Origin: Lachnospiraceae bacterium UBA7205
GTDB lineage: Bacteria > Bacillota > Clostridia > Lachnospirales > Lachnospiraceae
Direction: 5' to 3'
Assembly (NCBI GenBank): GCA_002490665.1
Contig: DKUL01000003.1
Location: forward strand, 62,929-126,928
DNA: 64,000 nucleotides
The notes under the pieces are model-generated. The model saw only the letters and a list, made by a program, of their open reading frames with translations. It ran no database searches and was not told the origin of the DNA. Shown here piece by piece: positions 40,400 through 49,739 of the stretch (within the stretch, counting starts at the first letter, position 1; each line of letters opens with the position of its first letter). A program made the position numbers and the translations under genes.

Positions 40400-42004
40400 A
40401 TGGTGAATAAGAAAAAGTTTGGACTGGCTGTTCTGCTGCTGCTGACGCTGTGCGGCTGCGGGGCAGGACAGGAGGATACAGACGGAAGCGGGGCGGGACG
40501 GACCCTGTGTGAGCAGCACGCCGGGGACGCGGTGACATTTGACTGGTATATCAATTATTCGTGGTTCACGACGCCGTGGGGAGAAAATGCCGTGTCGAAA
40601 AAGATCACGGAGGACACAGGGATATCCCTCCGGTTTATCACGCCCAAGGGAAATGAGAAGGAGAAGTTTGACGCGATGATTTCCGCGGACTCCCTGCCGG
40701 ACCTCGTGACGCTTGGCTGGTGGGAGCCGCAGGTGGACATGATGATCGACAAAGGGATGGTGTACGCCCTGAATGAGCTGGCAGACACGTATGATGTCTA
40801 CTTCTGGGAGACGGCGGAGGAAGCTGTGTGCAGCTGGTACACAAAGGAGGACGGGAATTTTTACTGTTATCCCAATTCGGTGTACCAGCCTGCTGACTAT
40901 GAAATCTACGATACCATCGGCTCAAACCAGACATTTCTGGTCAGGAAGGATATCTATGAGGCGCTGGGCAGGCCGGACATGACGACGCCGGAGGGGTTTC
41001 AGGCGGCAGTCCGGGCGGCGGCGGAGCAGTTTCCGCTGATAGACGGCAGGGAGCTGATTCCGATTGGCGCACATGTGTTTGATGCTATGGGATGCGCCTC
41101 CTTTGACCAGTATCTGCAGAATTTCCTTGCCGTTCCCTATGAGATGGATGGGCAGTACTATGACCGCGACACAGACCCGGAGTATATCCGCTGGCTGAAG
41201 GCATTCCGGGAGCTGGGGGCGGAGGGCTATCTCAAGGAGGATATCTTTATCGACAAGCGGACGCAGATGGAGGAGAAGATGGAGCAGGGACGGTACTTCT
41301 GTATGCTGTATCAGCGGACGGACATGGAGAACCAGCAGAAATCCCTGTATCACAAGAATCCGGACAGTATTTACATGGCGGTTGACGGGCCGAAAAATTC
41401 CAGGGGGGACGATCCGGTGCTGCCGAGCGCGGGCATCAATGGCTGGACGGTGACGCTGATCTCCAAAAACTGCGAGCGGCCCGACCGCGCGATTGAGTTT
41501 CTGACCTATCTGATGAGCGAGAAGGGACAGCGGATGATCTATTATGGCGTTGAGGGTGTTACATATGACCTTGTGGATGGGGAATATGTGGTAAAACCGG
41601 AGGTTCAGAGGCTGCTGGACACGGACCGCGTCGAGTATGACCGGCTCTACGGCGCGTCTGACACCTACTGGATGCTCCAGAATACCGCGATGCAGCTTGC
41701 GTGGAGACAGCAGCCCGCAGAATATCTGCGGCAGCTCGAGGAGTGGACATATCCGTATACGCACTATCTGGGGCAGTACGAGCTGACCTTCAAGGCGGAC
41801 ACGGAGGCCGGGAATAATTATAACAAGATTAAGAAGCTTTGGAGCAAGACACTGCCGCAGCTTCTGCTGGCGCCCAGCGAGGAGGTGTTTGACCGGATTC
41901 TGGACGAATACGTTGCCAGCCGGGAGCAGATGGGCTATCAGACGGTGGTGGAGGAGGCGCAGAGACAGATTGCGGATGCCAAGCAAAAGCTGGGCTTTGA
42001 CTGA
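40400..42004 (+). CDS. Second extracellular sugar-binding lipoprotein (LplA-like)
   Basis: 534 aa, a larger family 1 binding protein than the importer's. Lipoprotein signal MVNKKKFGLAVLLLLTLCGC; the mature part starts TFDWYINYSWFTTPWGENAVSKKI, the pattern of LplA-type proteins. GGAGGAG precedes the ATG at 40400. It has its own promoter and is followed after 15 bp by a YesM-type sensor kinase and its regulator, with no permease of its own. It may be a sugar receptor that informs the kinase, or a second ligand-delivery subunit for the permeases just upstream. Confidence 0.88.
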   Translation: MVNKKKFGLAVLLLLTLCGCGAGQEDTDGSGAGRTLCEQHAGDAVTFDWYINYSWFTTPWGENAVSKKITEDTGISLRFITPKGNEKEKFDAMISADSLPDLVTLGWWEPQVDMMIDKGMVYALNELADTYDVYFWETAEEAVCSWYTKEDGNFYCYPNSVYQPADYEIYDTIGSNQTFLVRKDIYEALGRPDMTTPEGFQAAVRAAAEQFPLIDGRELIPIGAHVFDAMGCASFDQYLQNFLAVPYEMDGQYYDRDTDPEYIRWLKAFRELGAEGYLKEDIFIDKRTQMEEKMEQGRYFCMLYQRTDMENQQKSLYHKNPDSIYMAVDGPKNSRGDDPVLPSAGINGWTVTLISKNCERPDRAIEFLTYLMSEKGQRMIYYGVEGVTYDLVDGEYVVKPEVQRLLDTDRVEYDRLYGASDTYWMLQNTAMQLAWRQQPAEYLRQLEEWTYPYTHYLGQYELTFKADTEAGNNYNKIKKLWSKTLPQLLLAPSEEVFDRILDEYVASREQMGYQTVVEEAQRQIADAKQKLGFD

Positions 42005-42019
42005 CAGCTTCGCGGGGAT

Positions 42020-43855
42020 ATGGATATGATGCGAAGATATTTACGAAAACTCATCACAAAATATAACGGACTGGGACTGAATGTCAAATTCATGCTGCTG
42101 ATCATTCTTTTTATTGAGGCTGTCGTCGGGATCTTTTCCGCCTTTTTATTCTGGAACATGCAGCGGACTACGGTTCAGGAGCGGATCACGGCCGTCCGGT
42201 ATGAGATGGACAGGCAGCATGCGCAGATCCGCAAGAATGTGGATGCCATCAACATGTCAACCCAGTTTTTCCTAAATGACCAGGCGCTGCATGATTTCCT
42301 CGTGGAGCTAAAGCAGGGACGGCAGATTCCGGCAGAAAGGCTGAACGCATTTTACCATGAAGATATTGCCTCGATGGAGCGCATGGTGAACAGCAATCTC
42401 TATCTGTACCAGATCAGGGTCTACGCGGATCAGGATAACATGCAGGAGATGATGCCCATCCTGTACACGCGGGACAGGATGAGCCGGCTTTCATGGGCGC
42501 AGGATGAGCCGCTGCATGGCTGGAAACTAAACTATGCGGACGCGATTTTTGATTCGTATGCCGTGGCACAGAACAGCAGGATTATGTCGCTGGTCACGCC
42601 AATCGAGGATTTCGAGAATGGCGAGCTGGCGGTGCTTGAAGTCTCGATGAAGATGGACACCATGTTTGAGGGAATGTATCGGGCAAATGGCGGTCTGGCG
42701 GTCTGCTTTGTGGACGAGTCAGGCAGGCAGTATTACGGTTCGGAGACGGACAGGGACAACCCCGGTATACAGGCTGCCCTGGCGGAGAGGGAAGAAAATG
42801 GTATGCAGACTGCGCCGGGGGAGACAGCTCAGGAGGAGCAGTTTCGCCACAGGACAGTGGACGGAAGGGAAATAATTGTGGGGTGTACTGTGATAAAGGA
42901 ATTGTCGGGAACGCTGGTCTGCGCGCAGGACATCTCGGACGCTGTCGGCCGCATCAGAAGGATGCGCAACTGGTTTATCATTATTATGATTGCACTCATC
43001 CCGTTTCTTGCCATGGGAATCAATGTTGTGGTCAAATCGGTGCTGCAGCAGTTCTACCGCATTATCGACGCGATTAAGCGGGTTCAGAAGGGTGACTTAA
43101 ACGTTGTCATCGAGAACTGCGGCACGGACGAGATGGGCGAGCTGGGCAACCAGTTCAACAAGATGCTGACGGAGATCAACCACCTGATGAAGGAGCAGCT
43201 TGACAGGGAGCTGCTCGTCAAAAATTCCGAGATCAAGGCGCTGCAGAACCAGATTAACGCCCATTTTATCTACAACGTGCTGGAGTCCATCAAAATGATG
43301 GCGGAGATCGAGGAACAGTACGATATCTCCGACGCGGTCACAACACTGGGGAAGCTGCTGCGCTACAGTATGCGCTGGACGACAGGCAATGTCACAGTCG
43401 CGGAGGAGATTGAGTATATCAAGAATTACCTGAAACTCATGAATATCCGCTTTGACTATGAGATTTTCCTCTCCTTAAACATTCCGGAGTGCATCTATGC
43501 ACAGCAGATACCCAAGATGTCGTTACAGCCGATTGTCGAGAACGCCATCTATCATGGGATTGAGCAGATGGCAGAGGACACGAACATCTACATCAAGGGA
43601 CTGGTGGAGGAGAAGAGCTGTGTCATTGAGATTACGGACGCGGGCAGGGGCATGAGCGAGGAGGAAGTCGGGCGGCTCTATAAGAAGATTTCCGGTGAAA
43701 TCGAGACGGCAGGCGGCTCGGGAAACGGCATCGGACTGAAAAATGTGCAGGACAGGATCAAAATGAATTTCGGAGAGGAATACGGCATTGAGATCGCGTC
43801 CAAATTAGGGTGTTATACCAAGATCATGGTGCGCATTCCGTTACAGAAACGATAG
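42020..43855 (+). CDS. Sensor histidine kinase, YesM/LytS type
   Basis: 611 aa. Two membrane helices (about 22-46 and 316-338) flank a ~270-residue extracellular Cache-like sensor; a HAMP domain follows (KSVLQQFYRIIDAIKRVQKGD). The His-kinase box is QINAHFIYNVLESI with phospho-acceptor His415 (usual form NPHFLYN), and the ATP domain has NAIYHGIEQ, DAGRGM and GNGIGLKNV. It probably senses the sugar or its binding protein and phosphorylates the AraC-type regulator 49 bp downstream. The start is 42020, with ATGs at 42026 and 42029 possible. Confidence 0.92.
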   Translation: MDMMRRYLRKLITKYNGLGLNVKFMLLIILFIEAVVGIFSAFLFWNMQRTTVQERITAVRYEMDRQHAQIRKNVDAINMSTQFFLNDQALHDFLVELKQGRQIPAERLNAFYHEDIASMERMVNSNLYLYQIRVYADQDNMQEMMPILYTRDRMSRLSWAQDEPLHGWKLNYADAIFDSYAVAQNSRIMSLVTPIEDFENGELAVLEVSMKMDTMFEGMYRANGGLAVCFVDESGRQYYGSETDRDNPGIQAALAEREENGMQTAPGETAQEEQFRHRTVDGREIIVGCTVIKELSGTLVCAQDISDAVGRIRRMRNWFIIIMIALIPFLAMGINVVVKSVLQQFYRIIDAIKRVQKGDLNVVIENCGTDEMGELGNQFNKMLTEINHLMKEQLDRELLVKNSEIKALQNQINAHFIYNVLESIKMMAEIEEQYDISDAVTTLGKLLRYSMRWTTGNVTVAEEIEYIKNYLKLMNIRFDYEIFLSLNIPECIYAQQIPKMSLQPIVENAIYHGIEQMAEDTNIYIKGLVEEKSCVIEITDAGRGMSEEEVGRLYKKISGEIETAGGSGNGIGLKNVQDRIKMNFGEEYGIEIASKLGCYTKIMVRIPLQKR

Positions 43856-43904
43856 GGATAACGGACTTGTCCGTTAGAATGGCAAAAGGTGGGGGAAAGG
43901 CTAC

Positions 43905-45407
43905 ATGAATACCGTATTGATAGTGGAAGATGAGAAAATGATACGTCAGGGAATCCGGGCGATCGTGCAGCGCTCCGGCGTTCCGGTTCAGAATATCATG
44001 GAGTGCAACAATGGGCAGCTTGCGCTGGAGATCCTGCAAAGCCAGCCGGTCGATGTGATGTTTACGGATATCCGGATGCCAAAGATGACGGGTATCGAGC
44101 TGGTGGAGGCGATGCAGCAGCTTGCGCACAAGCCGCTGACAGTGGCAATCAGCGGATATGACGACTTTACCTACGCTGTCCAGATGATGCGCATGGGGGT
44201 GCGGGAATATATCCTCAAGCCTATAGAGCGGGAGCGGGTCATTGCCATCCTGAAACAATTTGAGGAGGAGCTGCAGCAGGCGGACCAGAGCGCGAAGCGG
44301 GCGGTGGAGATCGGATGCCAGCAGCTCAAGTATCTGATTCTCAATGACAATATCACGCCCAGGGAGGTTCAGACGGTGGTACATCAGTTCGAAAAACAGC
44401 TGATGAACCAGGAGTATATGGTGTGCTGCTGTGAGCGGACAGCGGACGAGGCGGAGAGGAACAGCGGCTGTCTGTTCCTCGGTGAGATTGAGGAGAGCAA
44501 TGTCTATATTGTCGGCAGGGAGAGCAAGGAGTTTCTGTTAAAGAATGATCTGCGCGATTTTCATACTGGCGTCAGCGGCGTACACTGCGGCGTGGCGGAC
44601 GTAAAGACTGCATACAGGGAGGCGAAGGCGGCGCGGATCGAGGCGTTTCTGCGCATGCGGCACGAGGTGCAGTACAGTGCGGAGCAGTATCATGTGGCGC
44701 AGAGCCCTCCGCTTCAGGACAACGCCGTGCAGCGTGGAGAAGAGACCATACAGGGAAGACCGGTGGAGGACAGGATGCGCCAGATCGCGCAGATGATCGG
44801 CACGGACAGGATTGCGGGCGCGCTCAAGATGACAGAACAGTTTTTCTCGGAGGTAAAGTGGGGGCGGCATTCCGCCGAAACGTTTGAAAAGAGTATAGGC
44901 CTGCTGATTGATGAAATTCGACAGATTTACCGGAACGTCCTGCGCGAAAAAGAGGGGGAGCTCTTGCGGTTTCGAAACATTTATCAGTTTTCTCAGATTG
45001 ACGAGCTGATGGAGGAGCTGACCGGCTGGATGATCGGATTTCACGAAAAGATCGACACGGAGTTTGACGACTACAGGAACAAATCCCGCATGGAACAGGC
45101 GGTGGCATTCATACAGGAAAATTACGCGACGGACTTGAATATGGCGGTCGTGTCAAACCATGTGTCCATGAACTACTCGCTGTTTTCCTATGCCTTTAAG
45201 GAGTATACAGGGAAGAATTTCGTCAATTATTTGAAGGAACTTCGGGTCAACGAGGCAAAGCGGCTGCTGGCGGAGACGGATCTGCGCGTCATCGAGATCA
45301 GCCAGCGCGTGGGGTATGAGAATGAAAAACATTTTATGAAGATTTTTAAGAGTGTGAGCGGCGTTTCTCCCACGGAGTACCGGAAGAATATGCAGATGGG
45401 CGTGTGA
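43905..45407 (+). CDS. Response regulator with AraC output domain (YesN type)
   Basis: 500 aa. Receiver domain (1-120) with phosphorylatable Asp55 in MFTDIRMPKMTG and Lys in the YILKPI block; a ~250-residue middle region of unknown fold; and a C-terminal AraC DNA-binding domain (MAVVSNHVSMNYSLFSYAFKEYTG, ISQRVGYENEKHFMKIFKSVSGVSPTEYRK). Partner of the YesM-type kinase. Likely targets are the importer promoter at about 37050, which lacks a -35, and the GH94 genes (inference). Confidence 0.94.
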   Translation: MNTVLIVEDEKMIRQGIRAIVQRSGVPVQNIMECNNGQLALEILQSQPVDVMFTDIRMPKMTGIELVEAMQQLAHKPLTVAISGYDDFTYAVQMMRMGVREYILKPIERERVIAILKQFEEELQQADQSAKRAVEIGCQQLKYLILNDNITPREVQTVVHQFEKQLMNQEYMVCCCERTADEAERNSGCLFLGEIEESNVYIVGRESKEFLLKNDLRDFHTGVSGVHCGVADVKTAYREAKAARIEAFLRMRHEVQYSAEQYHVAQSPPLQDNAVQRGEETIQGRPVEDRMRQIAQMIGTDRIAGALKMTEQFFSEVKWGRHSAETFEKSIGLLIDEIRQIYRNVLREKEGELLRFRNIYQFSQIDELMEELTGWMIGFHEKIDTEFDDYRNKSRMEQAVAFIQENYATDLNMAVVSNHVSMNYSLFSYAFKEYTGKNFVNYLKELRVNEAKRLLAETDLRVIEISQRVGYENEKHFMKIFKSVSGVSPTEYRKNMQMGV

Positions 45408-45505
45408 GGCGCAGGGCGATGGGGGGATCAGGACAGTTTTGAAGCGCTGATGCGGTTCACCCGGGACTGTGAAAAAGAGTTTAGGGCGTGCTTGAAAAAG
45501 TATTG

Positions 45506-45556
45506 TTGACAAGCGGTACAGGACAGGGCATAATGAAATTCATAAAAACGCTATGG
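45506..45556 (+). promoter_or_regulatory. Promoter of lacI-type gene with possible autoregulatory site
   Basis: TTGACA (45506-45511), 17-bp spacer, CATAAT (45529-45534). TAAAAACGCTATGG (45543-45556) matches the 14-bp LacI-type palindrome in 10 positions, just after the expected start of transcription. Confidence 0.65.
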
Positions 45557-45600
45557 TAGATTTCGGGAGACTATCAGAAGCTTAGGGAGGGCAGGCGGCA

Positions 45601-46623
45601 ATGGCAGGACGGAAAGTGACGATTAAGGATGTGGCGAGGGAGGCCGGTGTCTCGATTTCCACAGTTTCCAATGCGCTCAACGGTGTGGAGGTGCTCCGCC
45701 CGGACACCAAAAGACACATTTTGGAAGTGGCGGAGCGCATGAACTATGTGCCCAACCTCAACGGCAGAAATCTAAAGTCGCAGTTTACAAAGGTGATCGG
45801 CCTTTTCCTCACCTCGATCAGAGGCGTATACTATAATGTTCTGGTGGACTCCATCGATCAGGAGTGCAGAAAATACGGGTATGAACTGAATATCTTTGTC
45901 AGCGAGCGGGCCGAGAAGATGATGGCAAACATTCTCGGCAAACGGGTTGACGGCGCCATTATCCTGAACAGGCATATTCGGGATAAGGAAACACTCCTGT
46001 TTCAGAAAACACAGACACCGGTTGTATTCATAGACAGGAAGCAGCAGGGGGAAAAGATTGCCAGTGTTGTCTTTGACTCCTATCATGAGGGCGAGATGGT
46101 GGCGGAATATCTGCTGGAACTGGGGCACCGCACATTTGTCTATGTGAACGGGGCATATGACAATCATGATAACTTACAGCGGCTGGAGGGGTTTTGCGCC
46201 GGGCTCGAACGGGCAGGAATACATCTGCTGCAGGACTGTGTCATAAATGGTGCATTTGAGAAAGAAACCGCGTACCGTTCTATGAAAGCGCTTATAAGAG
46301 AATCTAAAGAAATGGGAAAATCGCTGCCGGACGCAGTCTTTGCCGCAAACGACGTGAGTGCGATTGGCGCGGTGGAGGCGCTGACGGACAGTGGAATTCG
46401 GGTGCCCGGGCAGGTGAGCGTTGTAGGCTGTGATGACATCGAGATGGCGCGCATGGTGCGTCCGTCGCTCACGACAGTGCGGACTTCTTTTGAAAAGCAG
46501 GGGATGATGGCAGTCAAGTATCTGATGGGGATGATTATGGGTGAACAAGAAGGCTGCATTGATGTCCTGCAGGGGAAAATCGTTCCAAGGGAGTCAACGT
46601 GTGCAAGGAGCGATAAAAAATAA
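45601..46623 (+). CDS. LacI-family transcriptional regulator
   Basis: 340 aa. N-terminal helix-turn-helix (TIKDVAREAGVSISTVSNALNG, residues 7-28) with hinge helix, then a periplasmic-binding-protein-like effector domain (VIGLFLTSIRGVYYNVLVDSI, AAND in the VFAANDVSAIGAVEAL block, VSVVGCDDIEMA). It probably represses GH3 and perhaps other genes of this island through the two TAAAAACGTTTTTA sites immediately downstream. GGAGGGC lies 9 bp before the ATG. Confidence 0.95.
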   Translation: MAGRKVTIKDVAREAGVSISTVSNALNGVEVLRPDTKRHILEVAERMNYVPNLNGRNLKSQFTKVIGLFLTSIRGVYYNVLVDSIDQECRKYGYELNIFVSERAEKMMANILGKRVDGAIILNRHIRDKETLLFQKTQTPVVFIDRKQQGEKIASVVFDSYHEGEMVAEYLLELGHRTFVYVNGAYDNHDNLQRLEGFCAGLERAGIHLLQDCVINGAFEKETAYRSMKALIRESKEMGKSLPDAVFAANDVSAIGAVEALTDSGIRVPGQVSVVGCDDIEMARMVRPSLTTVRTSFEKQGMMAVKYLMGMIMGEQEGCIDVLQGKIVPRESTCARSDKK

Positions 46624-46664
46624 CAGATTCTTTATAAAAACTGTATAAAGTTAAAAATATAGAT

Positions 46665-46693
46665 TGTAAAAACGTTTTTATTGTGTTAATCTA
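46665..46693 (+). promoter_or_regulatory. Promoter of the GH3 gene
   Basis: TTGTAA (46665-46670), 17-bp spacer, TAATCT (46688-46693); the -35 is covered by operator 1. Confidence 0.55.
46667..46680 (+). promoter_or_regulatory. LacI-type operator 1
   Basis: Perfect palindrome TAAAAACGTTTTTA with the central CG typical of LacI-family sites; overlaps the -35 box. Confidence 0.85.
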
Positions 46694-46701
46694 TTTCAAA
46701 A

Positions 46702-46715
46702 TAAAAACGTTTTTA
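46702..46715 (+). promoter_or_regulatory. LacI-type operator 2
   Basis: Second perfect copy of TAAAAACGTTTTTA, 35 bp downstream of the first, at the expected start of transcription. The two flank the -10 box. Confidence 0.85.
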
Positions 46716-46773
46716 TTCAGTTGGTTTCAAACACACTCTAATGTGGCAAAAGTGAAAAGTGAGGATTGTGAAT

Positions 46774-49557
46774 ATGGAAGAGAAAAAAATTTCGTCTGAG
46801 GAACAGGTTTCAGTATTGTGCAGAAGGGCAGCCGCACAGGGCGCGGTTCTCCTGAAAAATGAAAACGCGGCATTGCCGCTCACCGCAGATGACAACGTGG
46901 CAGTGTTTGGGAGATGCCAGAAGGAGTATTACAGGAGCGGGACAGGTTCCGGCGGTGCGGTGAATGTCCCATACACGACGAACCTTGTGGACGGACTTCG
47001 CGGCAACGGCATCCGCCTCAATGAAAAGCTGGCAGCGTGCTATGCGGAGTGGATTGCCGCGCATCCGTTTGACAATGGGGGAGGCGGCTGGGCGTGTGAG
47101 CCGTGGTGCCAGCAGGAAATGCCCATGACGCAGGCGCTTGCGGGGGAGGCGGCGGCTGTCTCCAACAAGGCGGTCGTGGTAATCGGACGGACGGCAGGTG
47201 AGGACAAGGACAACGCGGCGGCGGAGGGCAGCTATTATCTGACCGGCGCAGAGCGGGAAATGCTCCGCTGTGTGTGCGACAGCTTCGAGCGTGTAATCGT
47301 GGTGCTGAATGTACCAAATATTATCGACATGGGCTTTGTGCAGGACAGCGCACACATCAGTGCGGTGGTGTACGCATGGCAGGGTGGCATGGAGGGCGGA
47401 AACGGCATAGCGGACGTCCTTGCAGGAAAAGAGGTCTTCCAGGGAAAACTGACTGACACCATTGCGCGGAAGATTACGGATTATCCCTCCGACAGAAATC
47501 ATGGCGGAAAGGAGAAAAATATATACCAGGAAGATATCTATGTCGGCTACCGATACTTTGAGACCTTCGCAAAGGATGCCGTACTCTATCCGTTTGGGTA
47601 TGGACTCTCCTACACCGAATTTGCCATATCGGAGTGTGCGGTCACAGTGAGTGGAAGCGGCCCGGAGACCGTATTTGTATTTACATGCAAGGTGAAAAAT
47701 ATTGGCACACAGTACAGCGGGCGTGAGACTGTGCAGCTGTATGTGGAGAAGCCTGCTGGCGGTATGGGAAGGCCTGCGCGGGAGCTTGCCGGGTTTGCCA
47801 AGACGAGGAACCTGGGCTGCCAGGAGGAGCAAACACTGCAAATCGAGGTTCCGGCGTATCGGATTGCCTCGTATGACGACATCGGTATCAGCGGGTACAA
47901 AGACGCCTATGTGCTCGAGGCAGGCACATACTGCTTCCACGCAGGAACCAGCGTGCGTGATACGCAGCAGGTGCCGGTCGGCAGGGAGGCGGACTGGAAA
48001 CTTGCGGATACGGTTCTGGTCAGGCAGTGCGAGGAGGCGTTTGCGCCCGTGGAAACTTTCGAGCGCATGCGCGCGGCAGAGGGAACGGACGGCGCGCCGG
48101 TTCTGGCGTATGAACCGGTTCCGACAAGGACAGTAGACTTGAGGGAGCGCATCGAATCCAGACTGCCCGCGCCCATTCCATATACGGGAAATAAGGGACT
48201 GCTGTTAAAGGATGTGGCAGAGGGAAACTGTGCGATGGAGGCATTTATCGCGCAGCTTGCCAGGGAGGATCTGGCGGCGATCGTGCGGGGAGAGGGCATG
48301 TGCAGCCTCAAGGTGACGCCGGGGACGGCTGCGGCGTTTGGCGGTGTATCCGACAACCTGTTTGGGTTTGGCATTCCGGTGGCATGCTGTGCGGACGGGC
48401 CGTCGGGAATCCGCATGGACAACGGCTCCCATGCCGCACAGGTTCCGATCGGGACACTGATTGCATGTACCTGGGATGAGACGCTTGCGGAGGAACTGTT
48501 TGCCTGTATCGGGGAGGAGATGATGCAGAATCAGGTTGACGCGCTGCTCGGGCCTGGCATCAACATTCACAGACATCCGCTCAATGGGCGGAACTTTGAG
48601 TATTTTTCGGAGGATCCCCTTGTGTCGGGCAGAATGGCTGCGGCAGTGGTGCGCGGAATCGGAAAAAAGGGCGTGCATGCCACGATCAAGCATTTTGCCT
48701 GCAACTCACAGGAGACAGGAAGACATATTGTCAATGCGGTTGTCTCCCAGAGGGCGCTGCGGGAAATCTACCTGAAATCGTTTGAGATCGCGGTAAAAGA
48801 GGGCAATGCGCAGTCGGTGATGACCTCGTACAATCCTGTAAACGGGTTCTGGACAGCGTCGGCATATGACCTGAATACCACCATATTGAGAAAAGAATGG
48901 GGGTTTGACGGCATTGTTATGACAGACTGGTGGGCGTGTATGAATGATGTCATAGAGGGTGGCGAGTGCTCGAGGCTGCGCACCGCGGATATGGTCAGGG
49001 CGCAGAATGACATCTACATGGTGGTGAACAACAACGGCGCGGAGCTTAACTCCTATGGGGATGATACGATAGAGGCGCTTGGCGCGGGAAGGCTTACCAT
49101 AGGGGAACTGCAGCGGTGCGCGATGAATATCTGCGGTTTCCTGATGCGGACACCGGCGTTTGGGCGGGAAGGAAACGGCGTGGTAAAGGTTCCGCTGATC
49201 AGGGCGCTTGATACAGACGCGCACTGGGATAACGCGCTGGATGACAGCAGCAGGATTGTGTGGAATACCGCGGCGGAGGCAGAGAAAAGTTTTACGATAA
49301 AAACGGCGGGCAACTATGACGTGATCGTGCTGTTGAAGTCTGATGAGACGAACCAGGCACAGTGCGTCTGCAAGGCGGTGCTCAACGGCGAGGAGCTGGC
49401 TACCTTCCAGACCAACGGCACAAACGGAAGATGGATTCAGCAGAAGCTCCTGCGCGTTTGCCTGGAAGCAGGCAGCTACCGGATGAAGATGCTGTTTCCA
49501 AAACCGGGCATGGTGATTGATTTCATGGAACTTAGGGCGTGTGCCGAAATCGAGTAG
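46774..49557 (+). CDS. Circularly permuted GH3 family glycosidase (beta-glucosidase-like)
   Basis: 927 aa with domain order reversed relative to ordinary GH3 enzymes. Residues ~12-310 are the GH3 C-terminal domain (AAAQGAVLLKNENAALPL, VVVIGRTAGED, YRYFETF, YPFGYGLSYT), residues ~320-400 a fibronectin-III-like domain, and residues ~480-800 the catalytic barrel (ADGPSGIRM, GPGINIHRHPLNGRNFEYFSEDP, KHFACNSQE) with nucleophile Asp718 in VMTDWWA. A last ~100 residues resemble a carbohydrate-binding beta domain. No signal peptide, so it acts in the cytoplasm on short oligosaccharides such as sophorose (inferred). ATG 46774 is preferred over GTG 46759, as GTGAGG fits as its ribosome site. Confidence 0.92.
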   Translation: MEEKKISSEEQVSVLCRRAAAQGAVLLKNENAALPLTADDNVAVFGRCQKEYYRSGTGSGGAVNVPYTTNLVDGLRGNGIRLNEKLAACYAEWIAAHPFDNGGGGWACEPWCQQEMPMTQALAGEAAAVSNKAVVVIGRTAGEDKDNAAAEGSYYLTGAEREMLRCVCDSFERVIVVLNVPNIIDMGFVQDSAHISAVVYAWQGGMEGGNGIADVLAGKEVFQGKLTDTIARKITDYPSDRNHGGKEKNIYQEDIYVGYRYFETFAKDAVLYPFGYGLSYTEFAISECAVTVSGSGPETVFVFTCKVKNIGTQYSGRETVQLYVEKPAGGMGRPARELAGFAKTRNLGCQEEQTLQIEVPAYRIASYDDIGISGYKDAYVLEAGTYCFHAGTSVRDTQQVPVGREADWKLADTVLVRQCEEAFAPVETFERMRAAEGTDGAPVLAYEPVPTRTVDLRERIESRLPAPIPYTGNKGLLLKDVAEGNCAMEAFIAQLAREDLAAIVRGEGMCSLKVTPGTAAAFGGVSDNLFGFGIPVACCADGPSGIRMDNGSHAAQVPIGTLIACTWDETLAEELFACIGEEMMQNQVDALLGPGINIHRHPLNGRNFEYFSEDPLVSGRMAAAVVRGIGKKGVHATIKHFACNSQETGRHIVNAVVSQRALREIYLKSFEIAVKEGNAQSVMTSYNPVNGFWTASAYDLNTTILRKEWGFDGIVMTDWWACMNDVIEGGECSRLRTADMVRAQNDIYMVVNNNGAELNSYGDDTIEALGAGRLTIGELQRCAMNICGFLMRTPAFGREGNGVVKVPLIRALDTDAHWDNALDDSSRIVWNTAAEAEKSFTIKTAGNYDVIVLLKSDETNQAQCVCKAVLNGEELATFQTNGTNGRWIQQKLLRVCLEAGSYRMKMLFPKPGMVIDFMELRACAEIE

Positions 49558-49739
49558 GAAGGGTCAAATGGCAGAAATACTCTTTTATTTTGCTGTCCTT
49601 TTCCTTCATTTCTGGTATAATGGTTGCAGGAGTTTTGATATAATAAAATCATTTTCCGCCGGTTGCGGTGACGCATCCAAAGAAGATACAGACAGAGGGG
49701 CACTGGATGTTATAAAAAATTTTTGGACGGAGGACAGAG

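Noticed and set aside
45405..45511. Coding-like 33-codon read-through extension after the YesN-type stop (ends FRACLKKYC)
   Set aside because: The AraC domain is already complete at the normal stop and nothing near the TGA suggests recoding; the stretch overlaps the lacI promoter.
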